Of a stretch of 64,000 nucleotides of DNA, positions 42,169 through 51,036 are shown piece after piece. Every line of letters begins with the position of its first letter. The first letter of the stretch is position 1. Position numbers and translations under genes: made by a program. This stretch comes from Actinoplanes couchii (lineage in GTDB: Bacteria > Actinomycetota > Actinomycetes > Mycobacteriales > Micromonosporaceae), in assembly GCF_016862075.1 (NCBI RefSeq), contig NZ_BOMG01000064.1:124001-188000 (forward strand), written 5' to 3'. The notes under the pieces were generated by a model. It was given only the letters and a program-made list of their open reading frames with translations, made no database searches and was not told the origin of the DNA.

Positions 42169-42848
42169 GCGACCGCTCCGGCCGAGTCGGACCGGATCCG
42201 GCCGTCGCGCACCTCGACGCGGCGTGGCAGGCGGGCGGCGATGTCGCGGTCGTGGGTGATCACGGCGATGGTGGTGCCTTCCGCGTGCAGCCGTTCCAGC
42301 AGTTCCAGCACGGCGTGGCCGGTGGCCGTGTCCAGGGCGCCGGTCGGTTCGTCGGCCAGGACCAGGGCGGGTGAGTTGACCAGGGCCCGGGCGATGGCGA
42401 CCCGCTGGCGTTCGCCGCCGGACAGCTCGTGGGGGCGGTGCCCGATCCGGTGCGCGAGGCCCACCCGGTCCAGGGCCCGCTCGGCGAGGGGCTTGCGGTG
42501 CCGGCGGCGTACGCCCGCGTACAGCAGCCCGGTCGCGACGTTCTCGGCCGCGGTGAGCCCGGCGGAGAGGTGGAACTGCTGGAAGACGAAGCCGAGGCGG
42601 CGGGCGCGCAGGGCGGACAGCTTCCGGTCGGAGAGGGTGGCGACGTCGACCCCGTCGACCTCGACCGTGCCGTGGGTGGGCCGGTCCAGGGTGCCCATGA
42701 TGTTGAGCAGCGTCGACTTGCCGGAGCCGGACGGGCCGACGATGGCGAGCAGCTCGCCGCGCTCGATGCGCAGGGAGACCGTGTCCAGGGCGACGACCCC
42801 ACCGGGATAGGTCTTGCCGGCCTCGTGGACGCGCAGGACCGGGGTCAT
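42165..42848 (-). CDS. ABC transporter ATPase (MacB/LolD type)
   Basis: The 227-residue ATPase has Walker A GPSGSGKST, Q-loop FVFQQFHL, signature LSGGERQRVAIARAL, Walker B LVLADEPTGALD and switch His in AVITHDRDIA. It drives the permease that follows. Both ends overlap neighbours by ATGA, so the adaptor, ATPase and permease are translated in series. Confidence 0.95.
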   Translation of the reverse strand: MTPVLRVHEAGKTYPGGVVALDTVSLRIERGELLAIVGPSGSGKSTLLNIMGTLDRPTHGTVEVDGVDVATLSDRKLSALRARRLGFVFQQFHLSAGLTAAENVATGLLYAGVRRRHRKPLAERALDRVGLAHRIGHRPHELSGGERQRVAIARALVNSPALVLADEPTGALDTATGHAVLELLERLHAEGTTIAVITHDRDIAARLPRRVEVRDGRIRSDSAGAVA

Positions 42849-43963
42849 GAGGTCGTCACGACCGTCGCGCCTTCGGCGAGCCCGTCGCCGCTGACCTCGA
42901 CCAGGCCCTTGGCGATGATGCCGGTCCGGACGGCGACCAGGGCGCCTCCGGACAGCTGGACGGCGTACCCACCCTCGCGCAGGGCCAGCAGCGCACCGAC
43001 CGGGACGACCAAGACGTCCTGGTGTCTCTCGGTCACGAAGTCGACCTGTACCTGTGCCGCGTCGAGGCGGGCGGCCTCGTTCCGGCCGGTCAGGGTGACG
43101 GTGATGGTGAGTGACGGGGTGCCGCCGTCGGGGCCCGCCGCCGTGCCGATCGCGGTGACCTTGCCGGTCTTCGCGTTTCCGCCCGGCACCGTGACGGTGA
43201 CCGCGTCGCCGGTGCTGACGGTGCCCGCGTCACCCACCTCGGCTATCACTTCGATCACCTTCGCGGTGCCGGTGACCGTCATCAGCTCGTCGCCCGCGGT
43301 GTCGCCGGGTCGTGCGGTCACCGTCGCGACCCGGATCGGGCGGGGCTGGACGAGAACGTCGCCGCGGGCGATGGTGCCGGTCTCGGGCAGCTGCCGGTCG
43401 CGTTGCCAGGCCTTGATCGCCTTGATCAGGCCGTCGGTGACCACCGCTTCGCCGGCGTGCACGGTGACCGGCGGGCCCGGCGGCACGCTCGGTTCCGGCG
43501 CCACGGTCACGACGGTGCCCTTGGCGGGCTGCGAGCCGACCCGGTATCCGAGGGCCTCGAGGTTGTCGGCCACGATCCGGACGTCCCGGCCGACCAGGTT
43601 GGCCCGGTCGAGGCTGCGGAACAGCGGCACCTTGCCGTAGAACACCGGGACCGGCCGGTCGTCGATCCGGTACGCCTGCTCACCGCGCTTGACGGTGGTT
43701 CCCACGGCGGGCAGCCAGGTGACCACCCCTTCGCCGGGCGCGGTCACCGGCCAGGCCGGACCGTAACCGACGGTTCCGGTGAGAGGCCGGCCGGTGGCGA
43801 TGTCCTGGCGGACCACCTCGGCGGTGGACAACGTGGCGGTGCTCGCGCTCGGCCGGGACTGCGGACTCCCGCCGGCCCGCTGCAGCGAGAGAAACCCGGC
43901 ACCGGCCGCGGCCACCGTCAGCGCGGCCGCCGCGAACGCCCATGGGCCTTTCCTGAATGGCAT
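42845..43963 (-). CDS. Membrane-fusion adaptor with peptidoglycan-binding-like domain
   Basis: The 372-residue protein has an N-terminal membrane anchor (PWAFAAAALTVAAAGAGFLSL), a lipoyl-like domain (VTAPGEGVVTWLPAVGTTVKRGEQAY), a PG_binding_1-like helical insert (RIVADNLEALGYRVG then LIKAIKAWQRDRQLPETG, about 118-185) and beta-barrel domains (DTAGDELMTVTGTAK to the end). This is the usual actinobacterial adaptor of MacB-type exporters. It is the first gene of the operon, divergent from a two-component system. Confidence 0.85.
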   Translation of the reverse strand: MPFRKGPWAFAAAALTVAAAGAGFLSLQRAGGSPQSRPSASTATLSTAEVVRQDIATGRPLTGTVGYGPAWPVTAPGEGVVTWLPAVGTTVKRGEQAYRIDDRPVPVFYGKVPLFRSLDRANLVGRDVRIVADNLEALGYRVGSQPAKGTVVTVAPEPSVPPGPPVTVHAGEAVVTDGLIKAIKAWQRDRQLPETGTIARGDVLVQPRPIRVATVTARPGDTAGDELMTVTGTAKVIEVIAEVGDAGTVSTGDAVTVTVPGGNAKTGKVTAIGTAAGPDGGTPSLTITVTLTGRNEAARLDAAQVQVDFVTERHQDVLVVPVGALLALREGGYAVQLSGGALVAVRTGIIAKGLVEVSGDGLAEGATVVTTS

Positions 43964-44002
43964 GGCCGCAGAGTCTCGGCAGCGATTGTGGAGTTCCTGT
44001 CG

Positions 44003-44021
44003 GGAATCCGGAACCGATTCC
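44003..44021. promoter_or_regulatory. Inverted repeat between the ABC operon and its two-component system
   Basis: GGAATC (44003-44008) and GATTCC (44016-44021) are inverted around a 7-base spacer in the 80-base divergent gap. A related GGAGTTCC lies just upstream. Candidate binding site of the OmpR-type regulator. Confidence 0.4.
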
Positions 44022-44043
44022 GGCCGCGACCTATAGTCGGCCG

Positions 44044-44736
44044 GTGTGCGCCGCCATCCTCCTCGCCGAGGACGACCCCAGACAGGCCGAGATCCTGCAG
44101 CGATATCTCACCGGAGCGGGCCATCGGGTCACCGTGGCCGGCGACGGGCAGAGTGCCCTCACGCTGGCCCGGGCCGGTCGCCCCGACCTGATCGTGCTCG
44201 ACGTGATGATGCCGACCGTCGACGGCCTCACCGTCTGTGGTGTGCTGCGCGCCGAGTCACCGGTCATGATCCTCATGCTCACCGCCCGGGACAGCGAGGA
44301 CGATCTGCTGCGTGGCCTGGACCGGGGCGCCGACGACTACCTCACCAAGCCGTACAGTCCCCGCGAACTGCTGGCCCGGGTCCGTACCCTGCTGCGCCGG
44401 GTGGAACACACCGGATCCGCCCGCACCGAGGTGCTGCGGATCGGACGGCTGTCCGTGGACCCGCACCGGCACACGGTCGCCGTCGGTGATCGGCCGGTCG
44501 ACTGCACACCGGCCGAGTTCGCCATCCTGGCCGCCATGGCCGCCCAGCCCGGCCGGGTCTTCACCCGCCGCCAGCTCCTGGAACAGACCCGCGCCGTCGA
44601 TCGTGACTCCACCGATCGGGCGGTCGACTCGCACGTGCTCCATCTGCGCCGCAAGATCGAGACGGATCCCCGGCGCCCGGAGCACCTGCAGACGGTCTAC
44701 GGCGTCGGATACAAGCTGCGCGATGCCGGCGACTGA
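44044..44736 (+). CDS. OmpR/PhoB-type response regulator
   Basis: The 230-residue regulator has a receiver domain (AEDDPRQAEILQRYL; phosphoacceptor in IVLDVMMPTVDG; LTARD; Lys in DDYLTKPYSP) and a winged helix (LTPAEFAILAAMA-type segment read as CTPAEFAILAAMAAQPGRVFTRRQLLEQ, then VDSHVLHLRRKIETDP). GTG 44044 is chosen because the receiver starts at once; an earlier ATG adds residues from the promoter. It overlaps the kinase gene and is divergent from the ABC exporter that it probably controls. Confidence 0.92.
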   Translation: MCAAILLAEDDPRQAEILQRYLTGAGHRVTVAGDGQSALTLARAGRPDLIVLDVMMPTVDGLTVCGVLRAESPVMILMLTARDSEDDLLRGLDRGADDYLTKPYSPRELLARVRTLLRRVEHTGSARTEVLRIGRLSVDPHRHTVAVGDRPVDCTPAEFAILAAMAAQPGRVFTRRQLLEQTRAVDRDSTDRAVDSHVLHLRRKIETDPRRPEHLQTVYGVGYKLRDAGD

Positions 44737-46486
44737 GGTCCCGCTGCACCGCAGCCTGCTGGTCCGGCTGCTCGCAGCGTCCCTGACGATCGCCGTCACC
44801 GCCATCATCGCCACCGCCTGGCTGACCTTCCGCAGCACCACGCAAGTGATCCGTCAGCAGCAGGGCCAGTCCCTCGCCGACTACAGCCAGGTGTACGACA
44901 CCCTGATCGGGTACGCCGCGGCACACACCGACTGGACCGGGGCCGGACCGGTGGTCGCCGAACTGGCCCGGCAGACGAACCGGCGGATCACCCTGACCAC
45001 CACCGACCGCACCCTGCTCGCAGACTCCGCCCCCGGCCCTTCGCTGCGCGACGCCGCACCGTCGGCGACCGTCGATCCGCTACGGCTGGAGGCGGATCTC
45101 AGCGGGCGGCCGCAGAACAGCATCGACCCCCGGGCGATCGGGCCGTACCGGGTGACCGGCAAGGACGCCAACAGCAGGCAGAGCGCCGCACAGGCAGCTG
45201 TCGCGTGCCTGAGCGGGCTGGGCGTGCCCGCGCGGGTGGTCACCCAGCCGAACGGGCGGCCGGTGGTCCGGGCCGACGAGGTCGACCTGGCCGATTTCAC
45301 CGGCTACTGCCCCACCCTGAGCTGGCTCGCAACGGCCACCTGGGCCGAGCAGAGACAGCTCGACGACCTGATCGAGCGCACCAACACCTGCCTCGGCACG
45401 AAGCTCGTCACCGGCATCGCGGCCGGCACGTTCACCCCCACCCCGGCCCTGCCGTCGGACACCTGCCTGATCGAGGGCCGGCGTGCCCAACTGCGGAACC
45501 ACGTCGCCCCACCCGCCCTGGTGTTCGTCACCGCCCCGCACACCGATCCCGGCGGAACGGCCATCGACCTGTCCCGGCCCAACCTGGTCCGGATCTTCGG
45601 GGTCACCGGCCTCGTCCTCGCCCTCGCGATCGTGGTCACCGTCCTGGCCGGCAGCCGGCTCGTCCGCCCGCTGCGCGCCCTGGCCGCCGCCGCACACCGG
45701 CCCACGGCGACACGGTTCACCGCCGGGACACGGGATGAGATCGGCTACCTCGCCGACGCGCTCAACGACCTCACCGAACGGCGCGAGGAGGGGGAACGAC
45801 AGCGGCGGGAGCTGGTCGGCGACGTCGCCCACGAACTACGGTCCCCGCTGACCAACATCTGCAGCTGGCTGGAGGGCGCACAGGACGGCGTGGTTCCCCT
45901 CGACCCGCGGCTGCTCGACCTGCTGCTCGACGAGGCCGTGCTCCTGCAGCACATCATCGACGACCTGCGCGATCTCGCCGCCGCCGACGCCGGGACGCTT
46001 CGCCTGCACCGCGAACCCGCCGACGTCGAGGACCTGACCGCGCAGGTCGTCGAGGCCCACGACGGCGCGGCCCGAACCGCCGGTGTCCGGCTGGAACTCG
46101 TCCACGCCGGCGCCCCACAGGCGTTCGTGGACCCGCAGCGGCTGCGTCAGATGATCGGCAACCTGGTCGCGAACGCGATCCGCCACACCCCCGCCGGCGG
46201 ATCCGTCACCGTACGGCCGGCGCTCCACGGCGACCGGTTGACGATCACGGTCACCGACACCGGAGTCGGCATCAGCCCATCCGACCTGCCCCGGGTCTTC
46301 GACCGGTTCTGGCGCGCCGACACCTCCCGCAGCCGCGCCACCGGCGGCAGCGGGCTGGGCCTGTCCATCGTGCGAAAACTCGCCGAGGCCCACGGCGGAA
46401 CGGTCACCGCGGCGAGCACCCTCGACGCCGGGAGCACTTTCACGATCCGTCTGCCGGCGCAGGAGGGTCAACTCCCGGCGGCGTGA
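44723..46486 (+). CDS. Sensor histidine kinase (OmpR partner)
   Basis: The 587-residue kinase has a membrane segment at about 13-35, a large external domain (about 40-280, rich in Thr and Asp), a second membrane segment (about 290-315; VTGLVLALAIVVTVLAGSRLV), HAMP, HisKA with VAHELRSPLTNICSW, N box NLVANAIRHTPAGG, G1 box VTDTGVGI and G2 box GGSGLGLSIVRKL. ATG 44723 lies inside the regulator's end. The external domain suggests direct sensing of an extracellular compound, probably one exported or countered by the divergent MacB-type system. Confidence 0.92.
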   Translation: MPATEVPLHRSLLVRLLAASLTIAVTAIIATAWLTFRSTTQVIRQQQGQSLADYSQVYDTLIGYAAAHTDWTGAGPVVAELARQTNRRITLTTTDRTLLADSAPGPSLRDAAPSATVDPLRLEADLSGRPQNSIDPRAIGPYRVTGKDANSRQSAAQAAVACLSGLGVPARVVTQPNGRPVVRADEVDLADFTGYCPTLSWLATATWAEQRQLDDLIERTNTCLGTKLVTGIAAGTFTPTPALPSDTCLIEGRRAQLRNHVAPPALVFVTAPHTDPGGTAIDLSRPNLVRIFGVTGLVLALAIVVTVLAGSRLVRPLRALAAAAHRPTATRFTAGTRDEIGYLADALNDLTERREEGERQRRELVGDVAHELRSPLTNICSWLEGAQDGVVPLDPRLLDLLLDEAVLLQHIIDDLRDLAAADAGTLRLHREPADVEDLTAQVVEAHDGAARTAGVRLELVHAGAPQAFVDPQRLRQMIGNLVANAIRHTPAGGSVTVRPALHGDRLTITVTDTGVGISPSDLPRVFDRFWRADTSRSRATGGSGLGLSIVRKLAEAHGGTVTAASTLDAGSTFTIRLPAQEGQLPAA

Positions 46487-46806
46487 CCGCGGGCCTTGCG
46501 GGCCGCTTCCACCTCGGCGATCTCGGCGCGGGTCCAGGAGTCCTCGTACACCATCGTGCCGTTGACGCTCGTCTGATGCCGGAAGGCGATGATCCGGAAC
46601 TCGACCTCCCCGGCCGGCGGCGGCTGGCCCGGTGCGCCGCCGAAGTCGAGCCGCCACCGGGCCCGGTCGCCGACCTGCATCGCCGCCGGGACGATGTCGT
46701 TCAGGGTGTGGACGGCGGACCGCTGGTGGCCGCCGGGTTTGACGCCGTTCTGACCGTCGGCGAACGTGACCCCGTTGCTGATCAGCTGTCCACTGTCGAT
46801 CGCCAT
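46468..46806 (-). CDS. Hypothetical protein (112 residues)
   Basis: An open frame from ATG 46806 to 46468 encodes a hydrophilic 112-residue protein with VGDRARWRLDFGGAPG and VEFRIIAFRHQTSVNGTMVYEDS, which looks like a small beta-sandwich or barrel. It lies 12 bases after the GntR-TetR gene in the same direction and overlaps the convergent kinase by 19 bases. No family recognised; the other frames here look like shadows. Confidence 0.5.
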   Translation of the reverse strand: MAIDSGQLISNGVTFADGQNGVKPGGHQRSAVHTLNDIVPAAMQVGDRARWRLDFGGAPGQPPPAGEVEFRIIAFRHQTSVNGTMVYEDSWTRAEIAEVEAARKARGHAAGS

Positions 46807-46817
46807 GGAGGCGGATC

Positions 46818-47753
46818 CTATCGGTCCGCGTCCAGCCGCCCGGTGGCCCGCTGCTCGATGAGCACCCCGACGCCGTCGAGGACCCGGGTCAGGCCGAACT
46901 CGAACATCCGGTCCAGGTCGAAGGCGGCGCCGAGCACCTCGGTGGAGCGGGCCAGCAGCGGGAACGAGCCGGTAGCGAACATGTCCTGCACGGCCCGCTG
47001 CTGGGTGTGCAGCCACTCCTGATCGGTGATGCCGCTCTCCTGCCGGGCCTCGGCCTCCATCTCCAGGTTGATCGCGAACCCGCGGACGTAGCTGGTGGTG
47101 ATGAGGTGGACGTGCAGCATGGTGACCGGGTCCAGGCCGATGCCGTCGATCGTCTGCAGGGCCCACTCGGTGTGCGCCATCGCGTGCGGGGCGGGCCGGG
47201 GCCGGGTCAGCGGCGTCACCTGGACCAGCCAGGGATGCCGGCGGTAGATGACCCACTGCAGCCGGCAGATGTCGCGCAGCGCGGTACGCCAGTCCGCCGG
47301 CCGGTGCGGGGGCGGTGGGGTCTGCGCGAACGCCGCCTCGGACATGAGCAGCACCAGCTGTTCCTTGTTGGCGACGTACCCGTACAGGGTCATCGGGGCC
47401 ACCCCGAGCTCGGAGGCGACGCGGCGCAGCGACAGCGCGGCCATGCCCTCCCGGTCGGCGATGTCCACGGCGCAGGCGACCACCCGTGCGGTGGAGAGGT
47501 CCGGACCGGACTCCCGCTGGACCGGGGCGGCCGGAGCACGCCGGGGCCTCGGGGCGACCACGGTGCCGATGCCGGGGACGACGTGCACCAGCCCGTCCTG
47601 GCGGAGCTTCGCCAGCGCCTTGGTGGCGGTGGCCATGGCGACACCGAACTCCTGCATCAGTTGCCGGGTGGACGGCACCCGGTCACCCGGTCGCAGCGAT
47701 TCGGCGGTGATCCGTTCGGCGAGGGCCTCGGCGATCCGCAGATAGGGGGCCAT
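46818..47753 (-). CDS. GntR-TetR fusion regulator
   Basis: A 311-residue protein with two DNA-binding domains. Residues 1-75 form a GntR winged helix (YLRIAEALAERITAESLRPGDRVPSTRQLMQEFGVAMATATKALAKLRQDGLVHVVPGIGTVV). Residues about 95-145 form a TetR helix-turn-helix (VACAVDIADREGMAALSLRRVASELGVAPMTLYGYVANKEQLVLLM). A TetR C-terminal ligand domain follows. ATG 47753 begins the GntR part directly. It is divergent from a DHA2-type exporter with a 16-base palindrome between them, so it is likely the exporter's drug-responsive repressor. Confidence 0.9.
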   Translation of the reverse strand: MAPYLRIAEALAERITAESLRPGDRVPSTRQLMQEFGVAMATATKALAKLRQDGLVHVVPGIGTVVAPRPRRAPAAPVQRESGPDLSTARVVACAVDIADREGMAALSLRRVASELGVAPMTLYGYVANKEQLVLLMSEAAFAQTPPPPHRPADWRTALRDICRLQWVIYRRHPWLVQVTPLTRPRPAPHAMAHTEWALQTIDGIGLDPVTMLHVHLITTSYVRGFAINLEMEAEARQESGITDQEWLHTQQRAVQDMFATGSFPLLARSTEVLGAAFDLDRMFEFGLTRVLDGVGVLIEQRATGRLDADR

Positions 47754-47792
47754 GGTAGCTCCGGTGTGCTGGTCGGGGTGTTCCGACGCACA

Positions 47793-47808
47793 CCCTAGTG
47801 CACTAGGG
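47793..47808. promoter_or_regulatory. Perfect 16-base palindrome between the fusion regulator and the exporter
   Basis: CCCTAGTGCACTAGGG is perfectly self-complementary, with a related half site CCCTGATGCAC 4 bases downstream. CTAGTGCACTAG-like cores are typical of GntR operators. It lies about 105 bases before the exporter start. Confidence 0.65.
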
Positions 47809-47912
47809 CACCCTGATGCACGAATGCCAGAATCAGCGCCGCGCTTTGTCGTCCCGATCATTGTTCGTACGGTGTACGAGAACCCATTGATCGCAGAAAC
47901 GGAGCACGGCGA

Positions 47913-49424
47913 GTGACAACGCACAACCCGAGGGGACAGGCCGGCCGCCGCGAGTGGTTCGGCTTCGTCGCACTCCTCATCCCTCTGTTGCTGGTCTCGA
48001 TGGACGTGTCCATCCTGTATTTCGCGGTGCCGTTCGTCGCTCGGGATCTCGCGCCGTCCAGCACCGAGCAGCTGTGGATCCTCGACATCTACGGCTTCGT
48101 GCTCGCCGGTCTGCTGATCACCATGGGCGGCGTGGGCGACCGCATCGGCCGTCGCCGGCTGCTGCTGGCGGGCGCGGTCGCGTTCAGCGCGGCGTCGCTG
48201 CTGGCCGCCTACGCGTCGAGCCCGGAGACGCTGATCCTGGCGCGGGCCCTGCTCGGTATCGGCGGCGCCACCCTGATGCCGTCGACGCTCGGCCTGATCC
48301 GCAACCTCTTCCCCGACGAGACGCAGCGCAACAAGGCGGTCGCCATCTGGACGGCCGCTCTCTCCGGCGGGGTGGCGCTCGGCCCGCTGCTCTGCGGCCT
48401 GCTGCTGGAGCGGTTCTGGTGGGGTTCGGTCTTCCTGGTCAACGTGCCGTTCATGGTGCTGCTGCTGATCGCCGCCCCGCTGCTGCTGCCGGAGTTCAAG
48501 AACCCGGCCGCGGTACGTTTCGACCTGCTCAGCGCCCTGCTCTCGCTGGCCGCGATCCTCCCGGTCGTCTACGGCGTCAAGCAGCTCGCCGCGGACGGCC
48601 CGGAGACCACTACGTTGTCGTACGTCGGCGTGGGTGTCCTGATGGGTGTGCTCTTCGTGTGGCGGCAGATCGCCAGGCCGGGTTCGCTCATCGACATCGA
48701 CCTGTTCCGGCGGGCCGCGTTCAGCGGTTCCATCCTGGTGAACCTGTTCGCGATGCTGGCGATCGTCGGTTTCGCCGTCTACCTGACGCAGTACCTGCAG
48801 CTGGCTCTGGGCATGGACACCCTGGAGGCCGCCCTGTGGAGTCTGGTGCCCACCCTGGTCACCGGTGGTCTCGCTCCCGCGGCCGTGGCCATCGGACAGA
48901 AGGTCAACCGGGCGTACGTGATGGCCGGCGGTTTCCTGCTGGCCGCCGCCGGTTTCACCGTCCTGTCCCAGGTGCAGACCGGCACGGCGCTGTGGTTCGT
49001 GCTGTTCGGTGGCGCGCTCTACGCCGGCGGCCTGGTCGCGGTGATCTCCCTGGTCACCGGCATGGTGCTGGCGGTGGCCCCACCGGAACGGGCCGGTTCG
49101 GCCTCCGCGCTGCTGGAGTCCGGCACCGAACTCGGCGGCGCCCTCGGCATCGCGATCCTGGGCAGCGTCGGCACCGCCGTCTACCGCGGCGAACTCGCAT
49201 CGGGCCTGCCCGCCGCCCTGCCGGAGACCGCCGCCGACCAGGTCCGCGAGTCACTGGCCAACGCCACGGCGGTAGCCACCCAGATCCCGCAGGCCGCCGG
49301 CGACGTACTCACCGCGGCCCGGTCCGCGTTCCTCGCCGGCTTCGACGTGGCCGCCACCACGGCGGCGGCCATCATGCTCACCGGCGCGGTGGTGGCGGTC
49401 GTGGCGCTGCGCAAGGCGGCCTGA
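47913..49424 (+). CDS. DHA2-family (14-segment) drug exporter
   Basis: The 503-residue MFS protein with 14 membrane segments carries the DHA2 motifs: LLLVSMDVSILYFAVPFVARDL (motif D1), GDRIGRRRLLLAGA (motif A) and ARALLGIGGATLMPSTLGLI, plus GVALGPLLCGLLLERFWWGSVFLVNVP (motif C region). The type exports antimicrobials by proton antiport. GTG 47913 start. It is divergent from, and probably controlled by, the GntR-TetR fusion. Confidence 0.92.
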   Translation: MTTHNPRGQAGRREWFGFVALLIPLLLVSMDVSILYFAVPFVARDLAPSSTEQLWILDIYGFVLAGLLITMGGVGDRIGRRRLLLAGAVAFSAASLLAAYASSPETLILARALLGIGGATLMPSTLGLIRNLFPDETQRNKAVAIWTAALSGGVALGPLLCGLLLERFWWGSVFLVNVPFMVLLLIAAPLLLPEFKNPAAVRFDLLSALLSLAAILPVVYGVKQLAADGPETTTLSYVGVGVLMGVLFVWRQIARPGSLIDIDLFRRAAFSGSILVNLFAMLAIVGFAVYLTQYLQLALGMDTLEAALWSLVPTLVTGGLAPAAVAIGQKVNRAYVMAGGFLLAAAGFTVLSQVQTGTALWFVLFGGALYAGGLVAVISLVTGMVLAVAPPERAGSASALLESGTELGGALGIAILGSVGTAVYRGELASGLPAALPETAADQVRESLANATAVATQIPQAAGDVLTAARSAFLAGFDVAATTAAAIMLTGAVVAVVALRKAA

Positions 49425-49440
49425 CTCCCGCCGGAGACTG

Positions 49441-49476
49441 CCGTGCGGTCGTCCCCGAACAGGGACGACCGCACGG
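49441..49476. terminator. 15-bp stem bidirectional terminator
   Basis: CCGTGCGGTCGTCCC (49441-49455) pairs perfectly with GGGACGACCGCACGG (49462-49476), loop CGAACA. It lies between the convergent ends of the exporter and ahpF. Confidence 0.85.
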
Positions 49477-49479
49477 TTG

Positions 49480-51036
49480 TCAGTTGCGGATCAGGTGGTC
49501 GAAGGCGCTGAGCGCGGCCTTCGCCCCGTCACCCGCGGCGGCGACGATCTGCTTGTGTGGCGTCGTCGTGCAGTCGCCGGCGCCGAACACGCCCGGGGCC
49601 GAGGTGGCGCCGTGCGCGTCGATGACGATCTCGCCCCGGTCGTTCAGGGCGAGGGCGCCGCTGACCCAGTCGGTGTTCGGCAGCAGCCCGATCTGCACGA
49701 ACACGCCCTCGACCGGCAGCGTCCGCTCGGTGTCGGTCGAGCGGTCGCGGTAGCTCAGGCCGGTGACCTTGCGGCCGTCGCCCACGACCTCGGTGGTCTG
49801 CGCCCGGGTGAGCACGTCCACGTTCGGCAGGCCGGCCAGCTTGCGGCGCAGCACGTCGTCGGCGCGCAGTTCACCGGCGAACTCCAGCAGCGTCACGTGC
49901 GAGGCCAGGCCGGCCAGGTCGATCGCGGCCTCCACACCGGAGTTGCCGCCACCGATCACCGCGACCGGTTTGCCCTTGAACAGCGGGCCGTCGCAGTGCG
50001 GGCAGAACGTGACACCCTTGTTGCGGTACTCCTGCTCCCCCGGCACGCCCATGGTGCGCCAGCGGGCGCCGGAGGCCACCACGACGGTCCGCGAGCGCAG
50101 CACCGCCCCGGTCTCCAGCTCGACCCCGATCAGGCCGTCGTCGTCGACCGCCGGGTGCAGCTTGGCGGCCTTCTGACGGGCCATCACGTCGACCTCGTAC
50201 TCGCGCACGTGCCGTTCCAGGGCGGCCGCGAACTGGGTGCCCTCGGTGTGCGGCACCGACGGGTAGTTCTCGATCCCGGCGGTGTCGAGGACCTGGCCGC
50301 CGATCCGGTCGGCGAGCAGGCCGGTGCGGATGCCCTTGCGGGCGGAGTACATCGCCGCCGTCGAACCGGCCGGGCCACCACCGATGACCAGGACGTCGTA
50401 CGGTTCCTTACCGGTCAGCTGGGCGGCCTCGCGCTCGGCGCTGCCGGAGTCCAGCTGGGCGACGATGTCGGCCAGTTCCATCCGGCCCTGCCCGAACAGC
50501 TCGCCGTTGAGGTAGACGGCGGGCACGCTCATGACCTCGCGCTCGGTCACCTCGGCGGCGAACGCGCCACCCTCGATCGCGGTGTGCGTGATCTGCGGGT
50601 TGAGGGCGGCCATGGTGTTCAGCGCCTGCACCACGTCGGGGCAGTTCTGGCAGGTCAGCGAGAAGTACGTCTCGAAGTGCAGCGGGCCGGTGAGTGCCCG
50701 TACCGCGTCGAGCAGGTCCGCGTCGTGCCGGGGCGGGTGCCCGCCGACGTGCAGCAGCGCGAGGACCAGCGAGGTGAACTCGTGTCCGAGCGGGACTCCG
50801 GCGAACCGTACGCCGGAGTCGTTTCCGGGTGTGGTGATCAGGAACGACGGGGTGCGGACGTCCGCACCGGAGTCGTCCCGGACGGTGACCTTGTCGCTGG
50901 CCGAGCGCACGTCCTCGAGCAGCTCGCGGGTCTGCTGCCCGGCCTTGCTGTCGTCCAGGGTGGCCACCAGCTCGATCGGCGTACGCAGGTTCTGCAGGTA
51001 GGCGCTGAGCTGCGCCTTCAGGGCAGGATCCAGCAT
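49480..51036 (-). CDS. ahpF: Alkyl hydroperoxide reductase subunit F
   Basis: The 518-residue flavoprotein has an N-terminal double-thioredoxin domain (redox Cys pair in SLTCQNCPDV, about 128-131) and a thioredoxin-reductase-like domain: FAD loop VIGGGPAGS, NADPH loop VIGGGNSGVEAAID, the active disulfide FCPHCDGP (about 345-348) and the final FAD motif GVFGAGDCTTTPHKQ. It passes electrons from NAD(P)H to AhpC. The ATG at 51036 overlaps the ahpC stop (TGATG), so the two are translated together. Confidence 0.96.
   Translation of the reverse strand: MLDPALKAQLSAYLQNLRTPIELVATLDDSKAGQQTRELLEDVRSASDKVTVRDDSGADVRTPSFLITTPGNDSGVRFAGVPLGHEFTSLVLALLHVGGHPPRHDADLLDAVRALTGPLHFETYFSLTCQNCPDVVQALNTMAALNPQITHTAIEGGAFAAEVTEREVMSVPAVYLNGELFGQGRMELADIVAQLDSGSAEREAAQLTGKEPYDVLVIGGGPAGSTAAMYSARKGIRTGLLADRIGGQVLDTAGIENYPSVPHTEGTQFAAALERHVREYEVDVMARQKAAKLHPAVDDDGLIGVELETGAVLRSRTVVVASGARWRTMGVPGEQEYRNKGVTFCPHCDGPLFKGKPVAVIGGGNSGVEAAIDLAGLASHVTLLEFAGELRADDVLRRKLAGLPNVDVLTRAQTTEVVGDGRKVTGLSYRDRSTDTERTLPVEGVFVQIGLLPNTDWVSGALALNDRGEIVIDAHGATSAPGVFGAGDCTTTPHKQIVAAAGDGAKAALSAFDHLIRN

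Noticed and set aside
44312..44722. N-terminal extension of the OmpR-partner kinase
   Set aside because: It overlaps the response regulator gene in another frame; the kinase's first membrane segment starts right after ATG 44723.
46468..47256. A 262-codon frame extending the 112-residue hypothetical protein
   Set aside because: The upstream 150 codons are an Arg/Gly/Pro-rich shadow of the GntR-TetR gene.
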